Position numbers and translations under genes: made by a program. Positions 44,177-52,972 of a DNA stretch of 64,000 bases are shown here, piece by piece; the first letter of the stretch is position 1, and each line of letters begins with the position of its first letter. The stretch spans positions 124,001 to 188,000 of the forward strand of contig NZ_JAGSPJ010000008.1 in the NCBI RefSeq assembly GCF_018139545.1, given 5' to 3'. The notes beneath the pieces are model-generated. The model did no database searches. It worked only from the letters and a program-made list of their open reading frames with translations, and was not told the origin of the DNA. This DNA is from Affinundibacterium fentianense (lineage in GTDB: Bacteria; Pseudomonadota; Gammaproteobacteria; Burkholderiales; Burkholderiaceae_D).

Positions 44177-46168
44177 TTATTTCGACTCGGACTTTTCATC
44201 TAATGCTGGCAAAATTTGAACATTTAATCGACTCAATTTGTCAGCACCACGATACAAACGATGATTTGCCTTAACGAAATCGCTGTCCTTTGCATCGTAG
44301 ATATTCTCAACAAATTTTTGTGGATTGCGATCAATGAAAGGAAACCAGCTCGACTGCACTTGAATCATAATTCTGTGGCCTCGTTGAAAAGTGTGCATCA
44401 CATCATTGATCGCAAATTTAACTTGATGAATTTGATTGGGCTCCATTGCTTGCGGCTTTTCAAAACTATCTCGAAAACGTGCACGGAAAGGTTCTCCACG
44501 CACCAATGTCTGTTGCGCCCCACGATTGACTTCACCGACTGCTGTTTCCATCTTATTTGGATTAACATCAATCAATTTAACCACGAAGTCCGCATCGCTT
44601 CCCGTCGTACTAACAAACAATGATGCTTCGAGTGGGCCGGCAAACGTAATATCACGTTCCAAAATCTCAGACTGATAGGTCAATACATCCGGTCTACTGC
44701 TCGCAAAACGCTGATCCATCGCTACATATTGATTGCTCCAACGATTTCCGATTTCCGTCGTGTACGGTACAGGCTTAGCTGGATCACTGACATACTCATC
44801 AAAACTCAAATTTGCATCCTTCGGTGCGGCAAACCCAAGTTTTCCATTTTCTTGGAAATACAATGACTTAGTATGCGTATTCGCAGGCGGCCAACTGTCA
44901 AAGTTACGCCAACGATTTGCTCCTGTTTCAAAAACCCAAGCCTCTGGAATGGAAGGCTTATCCCCGCCTTTTAAATGATGCTTAAAGAAAGCAAATTCGA
45001 TAGGCTGATAGGTCAATGAAGTTTTGAAGCCAAAATTCGCATCACCAATCTTTTCACCGCTCGTATTGGTCCAGCCTCCGTGCACCCAAGGCCCTATAAC
45101 CAAGGTATTGGTAATTCCTGGATTATTTTTTTCAATTGCTTTATAGGTCTGAAGCGGACCATATAAATCCTCGGTGTCATACCACCCACCCACCGTCAGT
45201 ACCGCTGCTTTTATATTCTTCAAATGCGGTAAAAGATTCTTTGCTTGCCAATAGCTATCGTAATTAGGATGGGCCATGAGCTCATTCCAAAATGGAATTT
45301 CGCCCTTAAAGTATCGCGTATTTGCGTTCGCCAAAGATCCCATTTCTAAAAAGAATTGATATGCGTCAGGTACTCCCCAATCAAACCCACGATCTGTATT
45401 CACGTCTGTTGGTGATGGTCGAGGTTTGCCAAATCCACTGAAGAAACTAAATGCCAATTGCACATTGAATGCGCCGTTCCTATGCATATCATCGCCGCGA
45501 AACCAATCAGCGATCGGTGCTTGAGGCGACACGGCTTTTAACGAGGGATGCGAATCGATGGCACCTGCAGAGGTATAAAATCCTGGATAGGAAATACCCC
45601 ACTGTCCAAATTTACCATTGTTATTGGGGATATTTTTCAACATCCACTCGATACTATCGAAAGTATCACTACTTTCATCAACATCAAGTTTACTCAATTT
45701 TTTATCAATATGTGGGCGCATATTGACAAACTCTCCCTCTGACATATTCTTCCCACGAACATCTTGGAAAGCGAAGATGAAACCTTCTCTTTCATATTCC
45801 GCGGTTGGGCCAAGCTTCGTTTTATATTTATCCGTTCCATATGGCGCGACTGTGTAGGGCGTACGAACGAGTAACACCGGATAGGTCTTCTTGGCGCTAG
45901 CGTCATTCGGAACGTAAATTGAAGTAAACAATAATTTGCCGTCTCTGACCGGAATTCGATACTCATACTTTGTATAATGTCGACGAATATACTCAGCACG
46001 TTGAGTTGCGCTTTCTTTGTCATCAAGACTCACATTGGCTGCGTGGCTCGCGATTGTATTAGCACTGTTTGCGGATGCCGCAGATGCAAAATAGACATTT
46101 GCAATACTCAGTCCCAGCGCTGCGCAAACAAGCCCTACCCTAAGTCGACTAGGTTGACGAAGATACAT
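44177..46168 (-). CDS. exported CocE/NonD-family hydrolase
   Basis: 663 residues with an N-terminal signal peptide (about 8-33). The alpha/beta-hydrolase core has the nucleophile motif GISYPG (in FGQWGISYPGFYTSAG), an acid/His pair expected near YDTEDLYGP and VIGPWVHGGW, and the C-terminal jelly-roll typical of X-Pro dipeptidyl-peptidase/CocE enzymes (PLEASLFVSTTGSDADFVVKL). It hydrolyses acyl esters or amides; glutaryl-7-ACA acylase and cocaine esterase are relatives, but the true substrate is unknown. ATG after AAAGGCC. Confidence 0.88.
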   Translation of the reverse strand: MYLRQPSRLRVGLVCAALGLSIANVYFASAASANSANTIASHAANVSLDDKESATQRAEYIRRHYTKYEYRIPVRDGKLLFTSIYVPNDASAKKTYPVLLVRTPYTVAPYGTDKYKTKLGPTAEYEREGFIFAFQDVRGKNMSEGEFVNMRPHIDKKLSKLDVDESSDTFDSIEWMLKNIPNNNGKFGQWGISYPGFYTSAGAIDSHPSLKAVSPQAPIADWFRGDDMHRNGAFNVQLAFSFFSGFGKPRPSPTDVNTDRGFDWGVPDAYQFFLEMGSLANANTRYFKGEIPFWNELMAHPNYDSYWQAKNLLPHLKNIKAAVLTVGGWYDTEDLYGPLQTYKAIEKNNPGITNTLVIGPWVHGGWTNTSGEKIGDANFGFKTSLTYQPIEFAFFKHHLKGGDKPSIPEAWVFETGANRWRNFDSWPPANTHTKSLYFQENGKLGFAAPKDANLSFDEYVSDPAKPVPYTTEIGNRWSNQYVAMDQRFASSRPDVLTYQSEILERDITFAGPLEASLFVSTTGSDADFVVKLIDVNPNKMETAVGEVNRGAQQTLVRGEPFRARFRDSFEKPQAMEPNQIHQVKFAINDVMHTFQRGHRIMIQVQSSWFPFIDRNPQKFVENIYDAKDSDFVKANHRLYRGADKLSRLNVQILPALDEKSESK

Positions 46169-46335
46169 AAAATTGGCCTTTCAATGAATGAATTAGGATT
46201 TCTAATGCGATTTTCAAACAAAAATACCTAATTCTGACAACTAAGTAGCGTGAATAGTTCACAACTGGAATCAAGTAGACCAACTCAACATCGAAAACAC
46301 CGTAGTCCACATAAAGTAGGATTTACGCACTTCGT

Positions 46336-46995
46336 CTATTCAGCATTAAAGTCGAAACCAGGGATATCCGCCTCCACTTGAACGACCGATCCCGCGCCTT
46401 GCTGGCGAGCCCGTTTTAGTGCTTCACTTGCGCGCTCAAGAACCACTTCAGCTTGATCCCCCGGCGCATTGGCAGTTAGGCCAGTACAAAAACCCACATG
46501 CAACGATGTCGCGACCGCTTGCCAGTCAAAGTCTTGCAGGCGGTTTTTTAAACGCCGAATCGCAATTTGACTTTGGTCTAACCAAGTTGTCGGCATAACA
46601 ATTGCGAACTCAGTTGCTCCAATTCGGCCAAAGGAATCCAAGCTTCGCAACAATTGCGTCGCTTCGCTAGTAATCACCTGCAATATTCGCTTCGTCACAT
46701 CCTGCCCAAATTGCTCCATGATTTCGGGTAAGTCATCTACACTAATAATGGCTACAGTAAACGTATGCCCTGTACGTCGCGAACGCTGTAATTCGGCCTC
46801 GAGGCGCTCAATTAACGTATTGCGATTTAGCGCTCCAGTCAGATGATCGTGCGTCACCAAGGTTTGTAGTTGTGCCATGACGGCTTCTAGTTTGGGCAAA
46901 ACATCTTCGCGGCTATTTCCTCCTTTTATTTGAGCGATAGCTTCAAGCAATTGCTGTTGCGCAAAGGGGATAGTTTGACGAGTTTTTTTTGACAT
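46336..46995 (-). CDS. degenerate GGDEF-domain protein with retained I-site
   Basis: 219 residues, cytosolic. A helical N-terminal region (about 1-55) leads to a GGDEF fold (HDHLTGALNRNTLIERL, then TVAIISVDDLPEIMEQFG). The signature is GATEF (126-130) instead of GGDEF/GGEEF, so catalysis is doubtful, but RSLD (117-120) stands exactly five residues upstream, as in an inhibitory site. It may bind c-di-GMP as a receptor. It starts 128 nt from the divergent PLP-enzyme gene. Confidence 0.85.
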   Translation of the reverse strand: MSKKTRQTIPFAQQQLLEAIAQIKGGNSREDVLPKLEAVMAQLQTLVTHDHLTGALNRNTLIERLEAELQRSRRTGHTFTVAIISVDDLPEIMEQFGQDVTKRILQVITSEATQLLRSLDSFGRIGATEFAIVMPTTWLDQSQIAIRRLKNRLQDFDWQAVATSLHVGFCTGLTANAPGDQAEVVLERASEALKRARQQGAGSVVQVEADIPGFDFNAE

Positions 46996-47123
46996 GGATA
47001 AGTCGATCTACAAAAGAGACATCACAAGTATCATTTCGTTTTATTGCTGCATCTCGACTTGCAAAAGTCTTTCGAGATATTTGGGCTTACAATACCTACT
47101 TTAAGAAGGTTCAGCAAGTTCCC

Positions 47124-48032
47124 ATGCCGTTTCCATCATCGACGTCTCCACTACAAGCAATCAATTCACCGCTGTTTCCTGAGGTGCAGCTATGGATAAA
47201 GCGAGATGACTTATTGCATCCAAACGTTTCAGGAAACAAATTTCGCAAACTGAAATATATTCTCCGCGATGCCATCGCAACACAAGCGACCCTCGTATCC
47301 ATGGGCGGAGCGTGGTCAAATCACTTACATGCGCTGGCGCACGCTGCAAAAATGAGCGGGCTAAATTCTGTTGGCTTAATCAGAGGGCTATATTCAGAGA
47401 GCGAGCCACGCAACCCCACCCTAGCAGACTGCGCTCAACTAGGAATGGAACTACGTTTCGTCTCCCGTGAGGACTATCGTCAACTACGCGTTGATAACAA
47501 CTATTGGCAAAATTTTGTCGAAAATGATCAGAACATGCTCTGGATACCAGAGGGTGGTCGATGTGTTGAAGGTATACAAGGAATGGCAGAATTGATCGAA
47601 GAATTACCTTTCCATCCTGACCTTATTTTGACGGCTTGCGGATCTGGAACCAGCATGACTGGACTTATCGCGGGCATGCGGGGACACGGCGTCATCATCG
47701 GCATCTGCGCAGTCCAAAATGCGCAGTATCTAGAAGAAGATGTCCGTTTATTGCTTGAGCAAGCTGGTTACCCTGCCTACTTAAATTATCAAATTCTGCA
47801 TGAATTCACGTATGGTGGTTTTGGCAAAATTACCGAAGAACTCAAAACTTTCTGCCGCGAATTCACACAACAAACCGGGATTCCAACTGACCCAATGTAT
47901 ACCGGAAAACTTTTTTATGCCGTGCATCAACTTTGTATCAAGGGACAATTGCCCAAAGGGCAAAACATCGTGGCCGTCCACTCAGGAGGTCTACAAGGCT
48001 CACGCGGCATTCCAAATTGGAACGAAAAATAG
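47124..48032 (+). CDS. ACC deaminase / D-cysteine desulfhydrase family PLP enzyme
   Basis: 302 residues from the ATG at 47124; upstream in-frame codons to 46989 would overlap the GGDEF gene and look non-coding. The catalytic Lys lies in NVSGNKFRKLKYIL, followed by GGAWSNHLHALAHAA and the PLP phosphate loop TACGSGTSMTGLIAG. Fold type II enzyme that deaminates D-cysteine to pyruvate, H2S and ammonia, or 1-aminocyclopropane-1-carboxylate; the choice cannot be made from sequence alone. It is shorter than typical YedO/DcyD (about 330). Confidence 0.85.
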   Translation: MPFPSSTSPLQAINSPLFPEVQLWIKRDDLLHPNVSGNKFRKLKYILRDAIATQATLVSMGGAWSNHLHALAHAAKMSGLNSVGLIRGLYSESEPRNPTLADCAQLGMELRFVSREDYRQLRVDNNYWQNFVENDQNMLWIPEGGRCVEGIQGMAELIEELPFHPDLILTACGSGTSMTGLIAGMRGHGVIIGICAVQNAQYLEEDVRLLLEQAGYPAYLNYQILHEFTYGGFGKITEELKTFCREFTQQTGIPTDPMYTGKLFYAVHQLCIKGQLPKGQNIVAVHSGGLQGSRGIPNWNEK

Positions 48033-48088
48033 CTTAATTGGATGGCATCCCTGCCGACTCTTTAAGTAATTCGAGTATCCAATACGAT

Positions 48089-48454
48089 TTAATAGCGATG
48101 CTCATCAACTAGATGCTTATTAAAACTGTATTTACTCCCCCCTTGTAAAATATCGACCAGCTTCTTTGGATTCGCAGCTGAAATAAAGACATCTGCGACA
48201 CCATCTTTAACGCGAAATTTCGTTGCTGGACTCAAAATTCCATTGGGCTTTAACATAAGATGGCGGATTATCCGATTTTTTTCGCTACACAATAGGAAAT
48301 GGTTCTCTTTACGAAAATTGGCAAGCGGAATATTCAACCACCACCCCTCGTCATTGACATATCTGACTATCTGCGAGAATTGCGTGTTTCCCTCATTGAG
48401 TACATTAGCCCTTAAGGACTCATTTGCAATGTAAATCGCCTCAGATTTATTCAT
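48089..48454 (-). CDS. small protein of unknown function
   Basis: 121 residues from the ATG at 48454 (AAAGG five bases upstream); the longer frame starts inside the preceding terminator. No signal peptide or membrane span. It contains WWLNIPLANFRKENHFLL and a C-terminal beta region FRVKDGVADVFISAAN. I do not recognise a family. It follows the sugar-binding protein gene but is separated by a strong terminator. Confidence 0.55.
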   Translation of the reverse strand: MNKSEAIYIANESLRANVLNEGNTQFSQIVRYVNDEGWWLNIPLANFRKENHFLLCSEKNRIIRHLMLKPNGILSPATKFRVKDGVADVFISAANPKKLVDILQGGSKYSFNKHLVDEHRY

Positions 48455-48474
48455 ATAGCCTTTGAAAGTATAAA

Positions 48475-48503
48475 AAAAAGGGCGAATCTGATTCGCCCTT
48501 TTT
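48475..48503 (-). terminator. terminator of the sugar-binding protein gene
   Basis: AAAAAGGGCGAAT-CTG-ATTCGCCCTTTTT, a 13-bp stem with a 3-nt loop and A/T tails, 17 nt past the stop on the minus strand. Confidence 0.9.
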
Positions 48504-48520
48504 ATCAATGTTGACTTGGT

Positions 48521-49627
48521 TTATTTACCCCAGTACGACAAATATTTAGCTCGAAAATCGTTTGATGGATCAAACACGTCTTTCGGTCCACCGTCGTAAT
48601 TGATATTTTGAAGCGTCACTAAGTGTAAGGGCGAATTGTATCCGCTTGGTGCGACTTTGGACATCGCTCGATTGAGCTCATCAACTAATTGCCAACCATG
48701 TAAAAACAAAGGTTCAGGCACAGAACCAATTTGCAAATCACTCTTGCGAATACGCTTATAGGCAGTTGATGAGCCATCACCGGCGGAAATACCACGTAAT
48801 TTATTACCCGAAACCATAGACTCAATTTCGGGCTTATCTAACATATCAAAATAAATGTCATTCACCGCAATAACGTGAGTCCACTTAGCACCATGACGCT
48901 TTACTAAGCCCTCAATCAGGGCAGGAAATTTCTTCCGCGTTTCCGCGAGCGGCAAGTCCTCTACACTCAAGATCCGGCAAGCTTCGCATTGACGCAAGAC
49001 TTCCACGATCGCTCCAGATTTGGTTGCCATGTAAGGTGTCGAAGTGTCTGTAAACACAACAATACCGGCTTTGCTATTTGACTCCGCCGCTCCAAACAAG
49101 GCGGCGATTTGCGCGGCTTCTTTTGGATCCGTTGTAATGTTAGTAAAGAGTCCCGGAACGGCGCCCGCCTTAAAACTAGCATGCCAACCGACCACTGGAA
49201 CTTTTGCATCGGCAGCTGCCGCCAAACCCTTTGTTTGGCTAGCTGCGTCAACGCCTGCTAATACGATCCCTTGCGGCTTCATTTCTAGGGCTTGCTTTAC
49301 GACACCTGCGCCTTGATTACATTGGCCACGGCAGTCGAGTGGCAAGACTTGCCACCCTGTACCGACAGCAGCCTCTTTCATACCAGTGAACACCCCATAG
49401 GTTCCCGCATCACTCATATCGTGTGCGATAAAAATAATTTTCTTATCTTTCGCCAATTGAGGTCCCGATGTTGGGCCATCCCATTTAGACTTAAGTGCTG
49501 AAGCTTTTGCAACTTTAGCGTTGGCGGCGCTCATAAACTGCATTGAATTTTGCTGCGCGTGTGCCCCACTCATGAAACAAGACACAAACAACATGACGAG
49601 TAATCTTTTACTGTGCAAAGTAATCAT
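48521..49627 (-). CDS. orphan periplasmic sugar-binding protein (Peripla_BP_4 type)
   Basis: 368 residues. Signal peptide (about 1-24, SGAHAQ) followed by the two-lobed type I periplasmic-binding fold: KKIIFIAHDMSDAGTYGVFTGMKEAA, GIVLAGVDAASQ, VPVVGWHASF, NITTDPKEAAQIAALFG and THVIAVNDIYFD. Such proteins deliver sugars (ribose or autoinducer-type) to an ABC importer or serve as chemoreceptor ligands. No ABC ATPase or permease gene is adjacent, so it may be an orphan or a sensor partner. Confidence 0.85.
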   Translation of the reverse strand: MITLHSKRLLVMLFVSCFMSGAHAQQNSMQFMSAANAKVAKASALKSKWDGPTSGPQLAKDKKIIFIAHDMSDAGTYGVFTGMKEAAVGTGWQVLPLDCRGQCNQGAGVVKQALEMKPQGIVLAGVDAASQTKGLAAAADAKVPVVGWHASFKAGAVPGLFTNITTDPKEAAQIAALFGAAESNSKAGIVVFTDTSTPYMATKSGAIVEVLRQCEACRILSVEDLPLAETRKKFPALIEGLVKRHGAKWTHVIAVNDIYFDMLDKPEIESMVSGNKLRGISAGDGSSTAYKRIRKSDLQIGSVPEPLFLHGWQLVDELNRAMSKVAPSGYNSPLHLVTLQNINYDGGPKDVFDPSNDFRAKYLSYWGK

Positions 49628-49913
49628 AAATCCAGATCAATTGGGCGTTGAAAAAAGGTGCCAAACTCCACCCAATGACGCCTCACTAAACAGCGAAAAT
49701 GAATAGAATTTAACAAACGCACAAAGATTATCGCAGAAAGACTATGAGTGCAATTACGCGATTCAAAACTCAAGCATCTTCCTTAAGAACTGTATGCTTT
49801 TGACTGCAAATGAGATTTTTGCGTACCGAATTTCGTCAACGAGAAAAGTACCGGTATCAAAATAGCAAACCTCGGTATTGCCCAATTTTTCGTTGACAGA
49901 AAAAAGCGCCACT

Positions 49914-50126
49914 CTATTTTTCGTTATTTTCTGCCGCGATCGGCTTCGGGTTGGCTTGGTTCGAGACAGCCGATGATGCCACCATGGCTGAATCGCTTGG
50001 GGTTGTTTGCATCTTCGGCGTTGCATCTGGCGGTACAGCGTGTCCACGAATCACCGCAGTAAGAATAATGCTGAACACACAACCAAACACCAACAATACA
50101 CTACCAAATTTCAATAGACTTTTCAT
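49914..50126 (-). CDS. small single-pass membrane protein, unknown
   Basis: 70 residues from the ATG at 50126 (GGAG upstream). One N-terminal helix (about 4-25, FGSVLLVFGCVFSIILTAVI), then a Pro/Ala/Ser-rich, probably periplasmic tail. It lies 28 nt downstream of the DUF1700 gene and is probably cotranscribed with it. Confidence 0.5.
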   Translation of the reverse strand: MKSLLKFGSVLLVFGCVFSIILTAVIRGHAVPPDATPKMQTTPSDSAMVASSAVSNQANPKPIAAENNEK

Positions 50127-50154
50127 ATTGCACTCCAATTCGTTTGCGATCTAC

Positions 50155-50937
50155 TTATCTTAATTGCGGTGTTCGAACAGTCCAGCGCAACAGACTCACA
50201 TTCCATTTCAAATAGCGTCCAAATCCAAGGACTGTCCACTTTGTCATCCATAAACACAATAAAAGCAAAGCCGTGCCACTCAACAACAGCACCAAGCCTA
50301 AAATCGAATGCTTTGCGGTCATTTTATTTTTTATGCTTATGGTCTTTGCACGCTTATCGAAATGACTCTGTGCACCGGCAATCGTCACATTGTCGTCAAC
50401 CATACGGTGTATTCCTTTATCTACCTCAATACCAAACTCAGTGATATCCAGATTGACCACTCGGTCATGCTGCTGCAATTGATAGTTGTGCGCACTCCCT
50501 TTGTGAAAATGATGTGAGCCGGGAAGCTGAAACACCATATCTTGAACGCCAGAAATACTGACGGCCAAAACTACGATACCCGCGCCATACATCACCATTG
50601 AGCCTAAATAAGCGACAAACAGAAAAGCACCGTAAATGAATCCTGGTATGAGCATAAAGAAATTAAATACGACGAGTCCCATCGCCGCGACCAATAAGGT
50701 CAAGAGATTTCCGAATGAAAAATCGCTCCGAAGATGCTGAAAACGTACACTTGCGCGTTTTTGCGCCGCGACGATGCGCGGATTAGGAAGTAACTTGCAC
50801 ACATCGGCCTCTGATTTTCCGGCATCCAAACCAGAAGCAAACTGCATCTCGTAGTCGTTGATGGTCTGACTGACCAAGTCATTTGGTAAGCCTTGTAACT
50901 CTTGACGAAGTGTATTGATGTATTCTGTCTTATTCAT
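50155..50937 (-). CDS. DUF1700-type membrane protein
   Basis: 260 residues from the ATG at 50937 (GGTGGGG upstream). The N-terminal helical domain fits DUF1700 (MNKTEYINTLRQELQGLPND ... NDYEMQFASGLDAGKSEADV), then two to three membrane helices (about 70-130), a beta segment DRVVNLDITEFGIEVDKG and a final helix (about 208-232). Proteins of this class often pair with PadR-type regulators and DUF4097 adhesin-like domains; neither is present here. Role unknown, possibly membrane stress. Confidence 0.75.
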   Translation of the reverse strand: MNKTEYINTLRQELQGLPNDLVSQTINDYEMQFASGLDAGKSEADVCKLLPNPRIVAAQKRASVRFQHLRSDFSFGNLLTLLVAAMGLVVFNFFMLIPGFIYGAFLFVAYLGSMVMYGAGIVVLAVSISGVQDMVFQLPGSHHFHKGSAHNYQLQQHDRVVNLDITEFGIEVDKGIHRMVDDNVTIAGAQSHFDKRAKTISIKNKMTAKHSILGLVLLLSGTALLLLCLWMTKWTVLGFGRYLKWNVSLLRWTVRTPQLR

Positions 50938-51116
50938 GTCCCCCACCTTTTCCCTTATCTATTCAACTTTTAGCAAGTCCGTATTGGGAATATAAACAAG
51001 AACGTCAGCGAATAACACCATCCAGCGACACGCCGTCAATTTGGGGGGATAAAGAGTCAAATCTAGCGATGAATGCGTTCCTAGTTCTTTCTATGTGAAG
51101 AAATCAGACAAGACTT

Positions 51117-52667
51117 CTACGCGGATTTTGTAGACGCAAAATAGGATTTTACATAGTCTTTCAAACGGGCATGGTCTGCCTCAGAACAAAATAGACCTAG
51201 CTTTGTTCGACGCCATAAAATGTCATCTGCGGTTGTCGCAAATTCGTTTTTGACCAAATAGTCGATTTCCCGTGTGAAGAGATTTGGTACCAACTCCGGG
51301 CCAAGGGCCTCTTCATCGAGACACCCCTCCAGAATCACATGAATCCTACTGCCGTAAGCCTGTGCCATGCGCTGAATAGTCGCACGATTTACAAAGTTGT
51401 AGCGCAAGACGCAGTCAGCAACAAAAGCGTCGCGATGCAATACATTGTCTCGACTCGGAAAAGTGGTAGATAAGTCCCCCCCAGGTAGAAGCTCTTTGGA
51501 GGTCCAATCTGGTCGGGAATTGTGAAAGTGAGCACTCAGCAAATGAAAAACATCCTCGGCTAAGCGACGATAAGTGGTTATTTTTCCGCCAAAAACATGG
51601 ACAATTGGCGCGCCATGATCGACAAGATGAAGATGGTAATCGCGAGTAATTGCCTTCGCGTCATCGTTCCCATCATCAACCAAAGGTCGCACCCCAGCAT
51701 AGCTTGAGACGACATCCCGCGCCGAAATTTGGGTCTCAAAATATTGGTTGCTCAATTCACATAGATAGTTGATCTCAGCATCTGTAATTGCTATTTGGTT
51801 TAGGTCTCCCTCATACTCCAGATCGGTTGTTCCAATTAATGTGAATTGATCTTGGAATGGAAGGGCAAAAACAATCCGACCGTCAGGATGTTGAAATAAA
51901 TATGCGTCCGTGCCCGAATAAAGCTTTTTGACAATAAGATGGCTACCTTTTACCAATCGCAATTTAGTAGTTAGACCTGACTCCGCTAAATTTTGAATTT
52001 GACCAGCCCAAGCACCACCAGCATTAACGACCGCGCGAGCAACGACCTTGATTACCTGTGTCTCTGAGTTGCATCTTGACTCAAGCTTTGCTTCCCACCT
52101 CCCATCAACTTGATTCAAGGCGGTACATTCAATACGAGAAAACAATCGTGCCCCGCGCTCTTTTGCATCAACTGCATTTAGAACAACTAAACGAGCATCA
52201 TCAACCCAAGCATCCGTGTATCTAAATCCGTGCTTGAGATATTTTTGCAAACCTTGGCCACTTTTATCTGTCGAGAAATGAATACTTCGCGCTGCTTGGA
52301 GCAATTCACGAGGCGCAAGATGGTCATAAACCAGCAAGGCTAGCCGCAATAGCCAGCGTGGACGCAGTCCTTTTCGGTGAGGCATTACAAAATTCAGCGG
52401 GGTAATCAAGTGCGGGGCAATTTTGAGCAGCGCTTCCCTCTCTAGCAATGCTTTACGCACTAAACCAAACTCGTAAAACTCCAAATAGCGCAAACCACCA
52501 TGTATTAGTTTCGATGAGGCTGAAGAAGTATGTGAAGCAAAATCATCCTTCTCACACAAGATCACCGATAAGCCCCTACCTGCAGCATCTCGCGCAACCC
52601 CAGTGCCATTGATGCCACCACCAATAACCAGCAGATCACATTCGACTATAGACTCGGGATTATTCAT
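51117..52667 (-). CDS. glpD: FAD-dependent glycerol-3-phosphate dehydrogenase
   Basis: 516 residues, the expected length. N-terminal FAD-binding ECDLLVIGGGINGTGVARDAAGRG, then LCEKDDFASHTSSASSKLIHGGLRYLE, substrate-domain motifs GVRPLVDD and HVFGGKITTYR, and a C-terminal helical cap domain. It oxidises sn-glycerol-3-phosphate to dihydroxyacetone phosphate at the inner membrane and passes electrons to quinone. glpF and glpK are not in the window. Divergent from an MFS carrier; the start is ATG with a poor ribosome binding site. Confidence 0.95.
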   Translation of the reverse strand: MNNPESIVECDLLVIGGGINGTGVARDAAGRGLSVILCEKDDFASHTSSASSKLIHGGLRYLEFYEFGLVRKALLEREALLKIAPHLITPLNFVMPHRKGLRPRWLLRLALLVYDHLAPRELLQAARSIHFSTDKSGQGLQKYLKHGFRYTDAWVDDARLVVLNAVDAKERGARLFSRIECTALNQVDGRWEAKLESRCNSETQVIKVVARAVVNAGGAWAGQIQNLAESGLTTKLRLVKGSHLIVKKLYSGTDAYLFQHPDGRIVFALPFQDQFTLIGTTDLEYEGDLNQIAITDAEINYLCELSNQYFETQISARDVVSSYAGVRPLVDDGNDDAKAITRDYHLHLVDHGAPIVHVFGGKITTYRRLAEDVFHLLSAHFHNSRPDWTSKELLPGGDLSTTFPSRDNVLHRDAFVADCVLRYNFVNRATIQRMAQAYGSRIHVILEGCLDEEALGPELVPNLFTREIDYLVKNEFATTADDILWRRTKLGLFCSEADHARLKDYVKSYFASTKSA

Positions 52668-52972
52668 AAACTATTTGCATTCTATTGACGCAGATCAAAA
52701 TTTAGGGGGGCTGTAATATTTCGCTCTGACATTCGTGGGAGTATTTCTCAATAACACTACTCTAAATGCAAACGATTGTATGCAGCCTAACGAGTTTGAT
52801 TTGTTCTATTACAACGCACACAAATTATGTAAAGATATTTTGCACATTAGGGAAAATATTGATTGTCAATTTTGATCAAAGTTGATAGTTTATTAGGTGA
52901 CGCGATAAATATATGAGGAATAGCAGCAAGTAAATTTAGTAACATAACTACAACCGCAAGAGGAGACACAAT
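52668..52972. other. glpD-MFS divergent control region
   Basis: 305 nt, AT-rich. The 10-mer AATTTTGATC occurs at 52868-52877 and as its inverted copy at 52693-52702, near each end of the spacer. The downstream copy is part of the palindrome TTTGATCAAA (52871-52880). These could bind a common regulator. No RNA element recognised. Confidence 0.45.
52882..52911 (+). promoter_or_regulatory. candidate promoter of the MFS gene
   Basis: TTGATA (52882-52887), an 18-nt spacer, TAAATA (52906-52911), about 60 nt before the ATG. It partly overlaps the palindrome region, compatible with regulation. Confidence 0.4.

Noticed and set aside
49763..50047. 94-codon minus-strand ORF overlapping the small membrane gene
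   Set aside because: It overlaps a better-supported gene (49914-50126) in another frame and its N-terminal half is low-quality Arg/Gln-rich sequence.
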